A DNA stretch of 64,000 nucleotides from Hypericum androsaemum (Eukaryota; Streptophyta; Magnoliopsida; Malpighiales; Hypericaceae), in contig OZ023198.1 of the NCBI GenBank assembly GCA_963995505.1, positions 11,399,141 through 11,463,140 of the forward strand. Reading direction: 5' to 3'. How positions within the stretch are numbered: position 1 is the stretch's first letter; every line of letters begins with the position of its first letter. Made by a program: the position numbers and the translations under genes. The notes under the pieces were generated by a model. The model saw only the letters and a program-made list of their open reading frames with translations, was not told the origin of the DNA and did no database searches. Below are positions 36,906 through 47,995 of this stretch, in pieces.

Positions 36906-37707
36906 AACATGCATGTAACATATTCTTGATGCTTCATTATCTGAATTTATAATTTTGCTATCCGAATTTGAACACAAACTAAATTCTTAAGAAAATGGAT
37001 AATAAATGTCAAATAAAATGCTCACTCTTAGCCACGGCATACATATTATGTGTATAAATACGCATGGAGAAAATATGCAGAGGTTTAGCAGTTTATCATT
37101 TTATATCCACTTTAGTTTGTTTCATTCATCTGATTTGTAAAAATGTATTTACAACAGAAAATATCAACAACGACAATTTCCAGTAAAGCTAGCATACTCG
37201 TGGTCAAGCTAGCATACTCGTGGTCAAGCTAGCACTCGTGGAGCAAGGGAAGGAGAAGAGTAGATGATACCGGCAGTTTGTATAAGAATGACAATGGCCA
37301 CTACACTCGTTGGAGGATTGGAGAGCAGACCGCAAAGGACGAGCATGATCTCGTACCACCACTGCTCCAAGCACACCGATATCAGACACAAGTTTTTGTA
37401 TCTCTCGAGAGTAGATCAATGATGCTGATGTTATAAATCTTGTCCTTGAATAATATCAGCATCATTGATCTAATCTAAGACCAACATCAACTGTCACACA
37501 ATTTACTAAGATGCGACTGTTGCCTTCTAAGTACAGCTACATAGTATTCGAACAGCCTAAAGACTCCTTTTAGAACCTGATTGACTATTCAGTCCCGCAG
37601 GATACGAAGGCAGCCTCTGTTGGAGAGTGCTCTAGCCATCACAGACCATCGACATGGGTTGAAGGCTCACTAGCCACCCTCACCGACATTAAAGAGTCCC
37701 AGATAAT

Positions 37708-38737
37708 GACCTGCATTCATCCACCAGGAAGAGATTTAGTACATAGAAGATAACTGCACCATTGACAAAGAAGATGAAAAAAAAACCTTGTTATTGAGTT
37801 CATCGACTGATAACACAAATTCTTCGTTATCATTGAAAGTAGCATGTAAAAATAGAGTGCAGTAGTTGTCAAATAATGAAATAAGCAAAACTGACAAACC
37901 GGAACTAGTCGATCGACGAAGAAGTTGTTCAACACTATTCAATAGGTACACTAAATGCATTAGCTAGAAACCAGTATCTTATGCCATCCAGTGTTCCTAC
38001 AAGGTAAGAGTTAGACTAAGTAAAGGTTCACAGCTAAAAGGAAATAGTCTTAGCCTACTGGGTATCGAAGTTATCTATCGGTAGCTCCAAGAAATTACTT
38101 AATCATTGATCCACTACATGTTGGTAGTGGTAGAATGGTCAAGCAATATCTTGGAGCTACCAATAACATTGAACTAAATAGAACTATTCGACAGGAACTA
38201 GTCGATCGACCAATAAGTTGTTCAATACTATTCAACATGTATATCAAATCAGTAGCTGGTGGTAATCAGTATCTTATGCCATCTAGTGTCCCTAGATGTT
38301 AAGAGTAAGACGAAGTAGAGGTTCAAAGCTAAAAGGAAGTAGTCTTACCTACCAGACATCGTAATTATGTAGGGATAGCTCCAAGGTACTCTTTGGCCAT
38401 TCTTCCACTACCAACCTCTCAAAGCTTAATAGTAGAATCTAATCCACTGGAAAGAACAAACCTGCATGGACGATTAAACTTAAGAACAAGTGTATCTGTA
38501 TATATGCCTACTAATAATGCATTCATCAAATAAAGTGTACATCTCATCCTTAGTAAAAATAACACTTATGACACATTTTGCAAAGTCCCACAATATAACA
38601 GCACCATCCTTACTCGTCGTTACATACATAGGACCAGTTGATGAATATCTAGCCTGCAATGTAAAGCAGAGTAACATGAAATCTATTAGGACTCCTGACT
38701 TTAGCTATAAGAAACGTGCATGATTCTTGCAGACATT
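37708..38737. repeat. 1.03-kb tandem repeat, unit 1
   Basis: It is a direct copy of 38738-39767 with an offset of about 1029-1030 bp and only scattered substitutions. It contains the middle CstF50 exons. Within the unit a 200-bp block (about 37920-38120) recurs in divergent form at about 38210-38415. Confidence 0.88.
38080..38161. repeat. Hairpin made of inverted CstF50 exon copies
   Basis: Arms GGTAGCTCCAAGAAATTACT (38080 on) and AGCAATATCTTGGAGCTACC (to 38161) pair around CCACTAC/GTAGTGG. The plus strand of the right arm reads GSGRMVKQYLGAT, a CstF50 WD40 motif that is otherwise encoded on the minus strand. The same hairpin recurs at about 39109-39191. Confidence 0.75.
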
Positions 38738-39767
38738 ACCTACATTCATCCACCAGGAAGAGATTTAGTACCTAGAAGATAACTGCACCATTGACAAAGA
38801 AGATGAACAAACAAACCTTGTTATTGAGTTCATCGACTGATAACACAAATTCTTCGTTATCATTGAAAGTAGCATGTAAAAATAGAGTGCAGTAGTTGTC
38901 AAATAATGAAATAAGCAAAACTGACAAACCGGAACTAGTCGATCGATGAAGAAGTTGTTCAATACTATTCAATAGGTACACTAAATGCACTAGCTAGTAA
39001 CCAGTATCTTATGTCATCCAGTGTTCCTACAAGGTAAGAGTTAGACCAAGCAAAGGTTCACAGCTAAAAGAAAATAGTCTTAGCCTACTGGGTATCGAAA
39101 TTATCTATCGGTAGCTCCAAAAAATTGCTTGACCATTGATCCACTACATGTCGGTAGTGGTAGAATGGTCAAGCAATATCTTGGAGCTACCAATAACATT
39201 GAACTAAATAGAACTGTTCGACAGGAACTAGTCGATCGACTAATAAGTTGTTCAACACTATTCAACATGTATATCAAATCAGTAGCTAGTGGTAATCAGT
39301 ATCTTATGCCATCTAGTGTCCCTAGATGTTAAGAGTAAGACGAAGTAGAGGTTCAAAGCTAAAAGGAAGTAGTCTTACCTACCAGACATCGTAATTATGT
39401 AGGCATAGCTCCAATGTACTCTTTGGCCATTCTTCCACTACCAATCTCCCAAAGCTTAATAGTAGAATCTAATCCACTGGAAAGAACAAAGCTGCATGGA
39501 CGATTAAACTTAAGAACAAGTGTATCTGTATATATGCCTACTAATAATGCATTCATCAAATAAAGTGTACATCTCATCCTTAGTAAAAACAACACTTATG
39601 ACACATTTTGCAAAGTCCAACAATATAACAGTACCATCCTTACTCGTCGTTACATACATAGGACCAGTTGATGAATATCTAGCCTGCAATGTAAAGCAGA
39701 GTAACATGAGATCTATTAGGACTCCTGACTTTAGCTATAAGAAACGTGCAGGATTCTTGCAGACGCT
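38738..39767. repeat. 1.03-kb tandem repeat, unit 2
   Basis: Second copy of the CstF50 middle segment, beginning at CATTCATCCACCAGGAAGAG and ending near ATTCTTGCAGAC. It keeps the KLW codon that is a stop in unit 1. Confidence 0.88.
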
Positions 39768-39910
39768 AAGCATTGACATGCCTGATATATCGGTCCACTA
39801 ATGCCATTATCTGGGACACGATATACATTACGTGTACCAGCAATAACATGGTATAAATGGGGACTCGGATCATCAGGTCCTATAAATGGAAAGTTTTAGC
39901 CTCACTAGTG

Positions 39911-40980
39911 CCATGTCAAAACCAGGGTGAATCATGACAAATATGAAGAAACAGTCACTTGAGCTGCAGAAATTTTTGTCTAAAGGAGAAAAACAAATCA
40001 TAACCTCATTGCAATTACTAAAACAACATCTGTTAGTAGGCACATAAACTTGTTCATAGCTTAAGTTTGCACTTCAATCCTTAACAAAAAGTTATGATCA
40101 TTTGCATGTAAGAATGAACTCCTCTAATGGATGAAATGATACAGAACACATATTGTGAGTGTCATGTGCCATCATGTATTGAGCTCAGATGTATGCCACT
40201 ACTTGATGGAGACACGAACAACGTTCACAATGATTTTGCAGTAAAAGTAAAAGAAAAAGAAACCTGCATAATAAGGTAGGGTATCTTCTTTGCTGATGAT
40301 ACTCTAGAAAAATTGTTAAACCTGAGAACAAATCAGATTGTGCATTACAACCTTAATTGTATGCTGTACGATCTCATAATAAGTAGTTTATCAGAAAAGA
40401 AGTGCACCTTGTTGATATGGATATTAACAATTAAATCACTTAAGGAATTTCATATAGTACATATCATTTACGAGGTACCACAGAATCTGTGCCGGAATTC
40501 TACTAGTAAAATATCACATCAATTTATTTATAGATTGATTCTAACTAAGATAATATGTATTGTAATGATACTAAGTTGTTTGGACAATATTTTTTTAACT
40601 AGGTATATCTTTTATAATTTTAATAATTGAGCTCGATCATAAACCCTAAACTCGTTCATAAACTCGTAAGTTATTTCCGGCCAAAAAAAATCGCAAGTTA
40701 TTTAAGACATTTAGATAGTTTTAACTAGAATGCTAGGCACATTGTTTAATAATTCAAGATTTGAACCCGATTCTAACTTACATTTTCTTTTCTTGTAGGA
40801 ACTTCAATTCTTCTAAAGATTTTAATTATATTCACATTTAAATACAATAAGGATGTTGATCCGTATTGTTTAAATACTATTTAACTTTTAAATCAAACCA
40901 TAATTTGATTATCCATAATAGCAAGGAGTCATTCGAACTTGTAAATGAAGGTGATTCGTTTTATACAATAAAGATGGAGT
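39911..40980. other. AT-rich region without a recognised gene
   Basis: Part may be introns of the CstF50 pseudogene. I see no coding match in it. Confidence 0.4.
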
Positions 40981-40983
40981 TTC

Positions 40984-41390
40984 GTCAAGCTCAACACAGA
41001 TGGAGTTTTGATGGGCAACTCAGGGCCTGGAGGTGTCAGAGGCATTATCAGAGATTCTGGTGGACTATAGGTATGCGCATTTGTCAAGGGCATGGGGAGC
41101 TACACCTCCTTGGTTGCGGAGCTTTGGGCACTCATCCTCGACCTTGAGCTGGCTTGGGAGAGAGGTTTTCGAAGGGTCCAGGTTGATTCGACATTGGCTA
41201 TCCTCTGCGTGGGACGGAATGTTGATTGAGATTAGCCTTTGGCGATCCTAACTTCTAGGGTTCGTGAGCTACTCGAGGGGGACTAAGAGATCGACATCCA
41301 GGATACTTGGCGTGAGGACAACCGAGTGGTAGACACACTCTCAAAGCATGTTCTGAAGATTCATATGACTACTGTGTATTTGACATACCA
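40984..41390 (+). pseudogene. RNase H-domain retroelement fragment
   Basis: The plus strand reads VKLNTDGVLMGNSGPGGVRG, IIRDSGGL, stop, then FVKGMGSYTSLVAELWALIL and LELAWERGFRRVQVDS, and later RELLEGD and DTWREDNRVVDTLSKH. This is the order of the plant RNase H-like (RVT_3) domain found at the end of non-LTR retroelements and in free genes. At least three in-frame stops (after SGGL, after GRNVD and after LEGD) break it. No reverse transcriptase lies nearby, so it is a decayed fragment. Confidence 0.72.
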
Positions 41391-41528
41391 TTAATTTCTT
41401 GTATTGAAGTGTATATTGGTGACTTACACTAAGTTAGTCTCCATCGATCGTAAGTTTTGCGGTAGGGACGACGTGGAATCAAGCTTACGATATCAACGTC
41501 AAGATAGGTTTCTACCTTGTCAAGGAAC

Positions 41529-43028
41529 TCTTTCCCTCCCGCCGGTGTTTTCCACTTGGTTTCACCTCGAGAGAGTTTTACTTAGTCTGGTAGTTACAAC
41601 CTCGTAAGAGAGGATTTCCATCGCAACGATGAACTGGAGATACCTTTATTTAAGATGCAAGTGTTTATTTCATATTCATATATAGGGTTTGTCCTTCCAT
41701 TTAAAAAAATAAACAGAATAAATTTTTTTGAAATTGGGTGGCGTAGGATTGGAAATTTGGTATTTAGCATTAGATTTAATAATTAGTAGATATATTATTT
41801 TAATATAATCTAAAAATTTTTGCTTGTCTCATAAGTCTATATTCATGTATTTATTCTTTTTTAAATAAGGATTCGAATAAAATCCAGATCTAGACCCAAC
41901 AAAAACTAACAGATTTATAAATCTTCGGATATGGACCAACGTAAAATTTTTTTAAAGATAATAAAATAATAACAACAATAAAAGCAACAACAACAGTCCA
42001 TAAATATATGGTGTCACAAAGGACATGTAGTGTGATACCCTCCAAAGCCAGATTTAATATTATATGATGGTGGTTAGACAAAAAAAAATCAATAAAACTC
42101 ACAATTACAAATCTCTCTCTCTTCTCTCCACCGACAGTTGTTATGGACGAACGACTATACTATTCACTGTCGGTGATCACTGTTTATTTTTGCCATTTTG
42201 TATTTTACCCTTTGTTGTTTCTTTTTTTTTGTTTCCGTTCGTTGATTACAGATGGGCATTTTTGTCAAGTTGACTTCGTTTTGATTACGTACAGCATTTT
42301 CCCAAATTACCCTCCTCGATATTTGTTTATTTTCTTTCTACAAGAAGAAAAAAACCATCTCTTTAATTTATCTCTATATTTTATTTTTCGAAAAGTAAAT
42401 TTTTACATGTATATCAAAATTTAAATTTTGAACTTTTTTAATTTTATAGTGTCTTATGACCTTAGACTACATGTCAATTGACTCTTTATTTTTCTGTTTA
42501 ACAATTTATTTTAGGTGCCAAACTTATGGACAAGCAATACCCTTTATAAAATAATGAATACTAACCAGGAAATCTAAATAAAATGTCAGAGTTCCCTGAT
42601 TTTCGTAATCACATGCTATTCGAACAAACCAAACCGACATTTATTCATAATTTTAACAATCAACTTACACTTATTATGACTATACAGATTCACATTATCA
42701 ACTAAATTTTATTTAAATTCTATTGATTTAACCGTCATATATTTAATTCGAAAGAACCCAGTTTCACCTTTCAATCGAAAAAATAGCATATTTTCTCCTG
42801 TTTATAATTTTGTTGCCTGAAAATTATTCTTTTTATTTTTTGTTTATACCATCTTGTATTCGGCCTGATAGGCTAAATAATTCAAATTCTAATTGGACGA
42901 GATCTTCGAAGGATTGATAAAATTTTCTCAACAAGTATTTAATATTATTGATATCTGTTTAAACTTAAAATAACTTCTTTAACAATCGATCTAAATGCTT
43001 GTTGGTAATTGTACGGTAGATTGCTAAC
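41529..43028. repeat. 1.5-kb direct tandem repeat, unit 1
   Basis: It starts at CCTCCCGCCGGTGTTT and is followed exactly 1500 bp later by a near-identical copy. It is non-coding and AT-rich. It contains CTCTCTCTTCTCTCCAC and a SINE-like element near its right end (42848-43005). Confidence 0.88.
42848..43005 (-). repeat. SINE-like element, copy 4
   Basis: In minus orientation it has the CAACAAGCATTTAGATCGAT head, AATACTTGTTGAGAAAATTT body and a decayed tail at CCATCTTGTATTCGGCC. It is truncated in the second tandem unit. Confidence 0.55.
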
Positions 43029-44462
43029 TCTTTTCCTCCCGCCGGTGTTTCCCACTTGGTTTCACCTCGAGAGAATTTTACTTAGTCCGGCAATTATAAT
43101 CTCGTAAGAGAGGATTTCCATCACAATGATGAATTTGAGATACTTTTATTTAGGATGCAAGTGTTTATTTCATATTCATATATATGTTTTGTCCTTCCAT
43201 TTAAAAAAATAAACAGAATAAATTTTTTTGAAATTGGGTGGCGTAGGATTGGAAATTTGGTATTTAGCATTAGATTTAATAATTAGTAGATATATTATTT
43301 TAATATAATCTAAATTTTTTTGCTTGTCTCATAAATCTATATTCATGCTTTTGTTCTTTTTTAAAATAAGGATTCGAACAAAATCTAGATCTAATCTAGA
43401 CCCAACAAAAACTAACAGATCTATAAATCTTCGGATCTGGACCAACGTAAGAATTTTTTAAAGATAATAAAATAATAACAACAATAAAAGTAACAAAAAC
43501 AGTCCATAAATATATGGTGTCACAAAGGACATGTAATGTGATACCCTCCAAAGCCAGATTTAATATTATATGGTGGTGGTTAGACCAAAAGAAAATCAAT
43601 AAAATCCACAATTACAAATCTCTCTCTCTTCTCTCCACTGACAGTTGTTAGGGACGAACGACTATACTATTCGCTATCGGTGATCACTGTTTATTTTTGC
43701 CATTTTGTATTTTACCCTTTGTTGTTTCTTTTTTTTGTTTCCATTCGTTGATTACAGACGGGCATTTTTGTCAAGTTGACTTCGTTTTGATTACGTACAA
43801 CATTTTCCCAAATTACCCTCCTCGATATTTGTTTATTTTCTTTCTACAAGAAGAAAAAAGCCATCTCTTTAATTTATCTCTATATTTTATTTTTCGAAAG
43901 GTAAATTTTTACACCATTATGTATATCAAAATTTAAATTTTGAACCTCTTTAATTTTACAATGTCTTATGACCTTAGACTACATGTCAACTGACTCTTTA
44001 TTTTACTGTTTAACAATTCATTTTAGGTGCCAAACTTATGGACCAAGCAATACCCTTTATAAAATAATGAATAATAACCCGGAAATCTAAATAAAATGTC
44101 AGAGTTCCCTGATTTTCGTAATCACGTGCTATTCGAACAAACCAAACTGACATTTATTCATAATTTTAACAATCAACTTACACTTATTATGACTATACAG
44201 ATTCACATTATCAACTAAATTTTATTTAAATTCCATTGATTTAACCGTCATATATTTAATTCGAAAGAATCCAGTTTCACTTTTCAATAGGAAAATAGCA
44301 TATTTTCTCCTGTTTATAATTTTGTTGCCTGAAAATTATTATTTTTATGCTAGATTTTTTGTTTATACCATCCTGTATTTGGTCTAATAGGCTAAATAAT
44401 CCAAATTCGAAGATCTTTGAAGAATGATAATATTTTCTCAACAAATATGCTAGATTGCTAAC
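43029..44462. repeat. 1.5-kb direct tandem repeat, unit 2
   Basis: Second copy of the preceding unit. Its right end is shorter because the SINE-like part is truncated (about 44362-44450). Both units end in TAGATTGCTAACT. It ends about 290 bp before the COBRA start codon. Confidence 0.88.
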
Positions 44463-44650
44463 TAAGAGGGGGATGGGGGCACTATTGTAATTTCAGTTCA
44501 GGTCACTATCACAAACAGCAACAAACAACAGCTGCCAATGTCATTAACTAGTCCAATTTATAACTACTTGGTAAGAAAGTGAGTTTAAGCTATTACATCT
44601 TATAAGCAGATGATTACTTGCTATAGCTAAGACCAGAAAGGAAGAAACTA

Positions 44651-44670
44651 CCCTCTCTCTCTCTCTCTCT
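44651..44670 (+). repeat. CT repeat in the COBRA leader
   Basis: A short (CT)n run about 90 bp upstream of the COBRA ATG, in the probable 5' UTR. Confidence 0.7.
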
Positions 44671-44754
44671 GGGGATGCAGATCTTGGTCTAGCCAAAACA
44701 AGCTCAGAACTTTTAAAGCTAGAAAGGGAGAGTCTCTAATCTTTATCACTAGAA

Positions 44755-47146
44755 ATGGAGTCTCACTTGTGTGGATCCATTTCCAAGTTCACTTCTTTTG
44801 CCATTCTGCTAATTGGGTTCTTGCTCTCTTCCTCCACCTTCACTCCCACAGGTCAGTTTCTCGTCTCCCTCTTTGATTCTGCGAATTGGGTTCTTGCTGT
44901 AGAGAATTGGGCTCTTTCTTTCAGTAGATTTCAGTGTTAAAGTTCTGATCTTGGAATCGAATTCGGGTTCTTCGGTGCTTGGTTGTGCTTAGTTGGGGAT
45001 AAAGATAAGATCTTGGTGGATCTTTAGCCAGATTTCTGTTTTGACTTGAATCTGCATCTGATGTTGGTTGTTCTGGTTAGCCATTATTGGATTGGAATCC
45101 TTTTTGGAAGCTAATATTGCTATTTTTGGCCTTTTTCCTATTTGCAGAAGCCTATGACCCCCTTGATCCAAATGGGAATATCACTCTCAAATGGGACATA
45201 ATCAGCTGGACCCCGGATGGTTACGTTGTGAGTATTTGCTAATTATAGAATCTGGATTAGTCGGTCCACTGGTTCCGTATTTGGATGACCGTGTGGTTTT
45301 TTTTTTTGAATTCAATCTACCAGATGTTATGTTTCCCTTTCTTAGGAAGATGCAATTGTTATGGCCAATGGTTGAATTGATTTGATGTCTTTTTTTTCAT
45401 TTTGTTCTTCGTGTCGGGATCATTAAACAGGTTGCTTGTTTTGCTTAACAGGCAACTGTCACCATGTTCAACTTCCAGCAATATCGCCACATTCAATCTC
45501 CGGGTTGGTCATTGGGGTGGACGTGGGCGAAAAAGGAGGTTATATGGAGCATGGTGGGAGCCCAAACGACCGAACAAGGGGATTGCTCAAAGTACAAAGG
45601 AAATGTTCCACACTGCTGTAAAAAGGATCCTCTTGTTGTGGATTTATTGCCTGGGACTCCCTATAATCAGCAGATTGCGAATTGCTGCAAAGGAGGAGTA
45701 TTAAACTCGTGGGTGCAGGATCCTTCGAACGCAGCTAGCTCCTTCCAAGTCAGTGTGGGAGCTGCTGGAACCACTAACAAGACCGTTCGGCTGCCTAAAA
45801 ATTTCACCTTAAAAGCACCAGGGCCGGGATATACTTGTAGCCCTGCCAAGATTGTTAGACCTACCAAGTTTGTCACATCCGATAAAAGGAGGACCACTCA
45901 AGCCTTGAGTAAGTTTCTAGATTTTCCAATTATGATTTGCTTAGTCTATTTCAAGCTTTCTTTCCTTGAGTAGGCTTATATATTTTCTGAGTCTATTTCT
46001 CAAGCTTCTTTCTAAGGTTTATGACTTATGACATGTTTCCTGTAGAAAACGGTGCTTTAATTTGGTACATTAAGAGACTAATTACTTCATCTAGTCTCCA
46101 TGTTCCTTAAAAGAATCTCTTAGTTGTTGAGAGGGTAGCCCGAAAGCAGTATATAAGACGAAAGCAGCATATAAGACATACGCAGTTAAACTTACGTGTA
46201 AAATCACTTTCGGGAAGTGCTAACCGTACTTCTCTTGTGCCAGTGACGTGGAATATCACTTGCACATACTCACAAATGCTTGCTCAGAAGACACCTTCCT
46301 GCTGTGTTTCACTCTCGTCCTTCTACAACGACACGATTGTGAGTTGTCCCACATGTGCCTGTGGATGTAAAAACTCTACGTCAGGGAGCTGCGTTGAGTA
46401 AGTTCTCTCATTAGTTATATGGCTGCTTCCTCTGCTGGTTTCATTTCTCTCATACTCTTCTTCTGGTTTCTCATCTCTCCTCCGTTGTTTTGCAGTTCCG
46501 ATACACCGCATTTAGCCTCAGTTGTCTCCGGTTCAGGAAAAACTGACAACACGCCGTTACTCCAATGTACCAGTCATATGTGTCCTATTCGTGTACATTG
46601 GCATGTTAAGCTCAACTATAAGGAGTATTGGCGGGTGAAGATCACAATAACCAACTTTAATTACCGAATGAATTATTCGCAATGGAATATAGTGGTCCAG
46701 CACCCCAACTTCGACAACCTCACCACGCTTTTCAGTTTCAATTACAAGTCATTAACTCCTTACGAAGGATTAAGTAAGCCGACTTGAAATATGATGTTTT
46801 AGCTTGCCTTTCTCTCTTGTCGGAACTTAACTATATTTTCCATCATGTATTGCCAGATGACACTGCCATGTTGTGGGGTGTCAAGTTCTACAACGATTTT
46901 CTAAACGAGGCTGGTAATTTAGGAAACGTTCAGTCGGAGTTGCTGTTCAAGAAGGATCTGTCAACTTTCTCCTTTGACAAGGGATGGGCTTTTCCTCGAC
47001 GAATTTATTTCAATGGTGACAATTGTGTCATGCCGCCTCCCGACGCCTATCCATGGTTGCCTAATGGTGGTTCTCGAGCAGTACTCTCTCTACTCCAACC
47101 ACTCGTGACGCTGTTGGCTATCATCTTCGTTTTTGCTTGCAAATGA
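44755..47146 (+). CDS. COB: COBRA, GPI-anchored cellulose-organising protein
   Basis: Six exons: 44755-44851, 45148-45227, 45452-45908, 46244-46397, 46496-46773 and 46857-47146, giving 451 residues with consistent phases. Residues 1-32 are a signal peptide ([13 protein letters not shown] core). The COBRA domain follows: [74 protein letters not shown]. The cysteine-rich CCVS motif is at 231-234, with CPTCACGC after it, and [20 protein letters not shown] follows. The end has a likely GPI omega asparagine at about 425 (LPNGGS), a small spacer and a hydrophobic tail. Several N-x-S/T sites are visible. COBRA proteins sit at the outer plasma membrane and wall and orient cellulose microfibrils during anisotropic expansion. 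Its length matches the usual 456-residue COBRA. A short SINE tail fragment lies in intron 2. Confidence 0.95.
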
Positions 47147-47995
47147 AACACGGCTGAGCCCGACTGCTATGTCTATTAGTCATAAGAACTTGGAAAGTCT
47201 GCTGTTTTAACTTCAAGTGGAAGGCAAGGCTATCCGATCTGGTGGCCTAAGCGTCGTGCAATACAGCAACATGTAATATTGAACAACACCTACACTGTTA
47301 AACCGCACTAAATCTTGTAATGGAGATATGTTCTCTGCTATGTGGTTCATGATGTGGCTAGTTAGAAATTTGTTGTACCTTTGTTGTTGAGATTTTAGTA
47401 GTTCTCGCTGTCATACACAACATTCGTTCTGCAGAAAGTCTGCGTTATATATGTTCTGATTCATGTAATGAGGAACACAAGGTAAACATATATATTGAAA
47501 TAATTGTTTGTGCCGGTGTTCCGAGTAGAAGTGTTTCCGTTTAGTATTTCGTATCTCTATTAGTAGTTTCCTTATTCCGTATTTCATATATTAGTAATTT
47601 GATTCCTACTTGGTATGTTCCTATTCCGTGTCCGCGTTTGGCTATGTAATGCCTACGACTTTAGTTTATCTCGTCCTTTCAATTTTTATCAACACGGCGC
47701 GAGAAAGATGAGGTTATAAACCTCGAAATCCCACCGCGCACAACTATAACTTACGTAGCTCCGCTGTCCGTAACAGCCGGGTTTCGTGCTTTATTCGGTC
47801 CAACGAGTACGAACTCAGTTCAGACAATTACTGAAATACGCAAATCTTGGAACATATTTCTCTAATCTTGCACTAATAAAGTATACATGAGATTCATACC
47901 TTTGGAAAAATGGTTCTTGCCCTTTGAAGCTCACCCCAAGTTTTGTCTATCCTCTTGTACTAATGTACACATGAGATCAACCTTTGAATTCAAAT
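47147..47995. other. Shared 3' intergenic region of COBRA and COBL4
   Basis: About 850 bp lie between the two convergent stop codons. It should hold both 3' UTRs and polyadenylation signals. I see no gene in it. Confidence 0.5.

Larger units (their letters stand above)
37560..39910 (-). pseudogene. CstF50 (cleavage stimulation factor, WD40) pseudogene
   Basis: Minus-strand pieces match CstF50 WD40 exons in order. A decayed exon (about 39910-39780) is followed by QARYSSTGPMYVTTSKDGA and VILWDFAKC (about 39690 and 38660), LSSGLDSTIKLWEIGSGRMA (about 39480), FNDNEEFVLSVDELNNK (about 38885 and 37855) and VIIWDS...WLEHSPTEAAFVSCGT (about 37715-37570). Functional CstF50 is a subunit of the mRNA 3'-end cleavage complex. 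Stops break the reading: TGA before WLEHSP, TAG after CGTE, and TGA replacing the KLW tryptophan in the left repeat unit (near 38420). The middle is tandemly duplicated. No full-length frame can be assembled. Confidence 0.82.

Noticed and set aside
37708..39767. CRISPR-like or satellite array
   Set aside because: There are only two 1.03-kb units, and they contain CstF50 exons. It is a segmental tandem duplication.
41529..44462. Pair of LTRs of a retrotransposon
   Set aside because: The two units abut directly, lack TG...CA ends, primer-binding site and internal genes. A tandem duplication fits better.
47500..47860. LTR-like sequence downstream of COBRA (reiterated TTTCGTATCT, TTCCGTATTTC)
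   Set aside because: I could not find a second copy, target duplication or element boundary.
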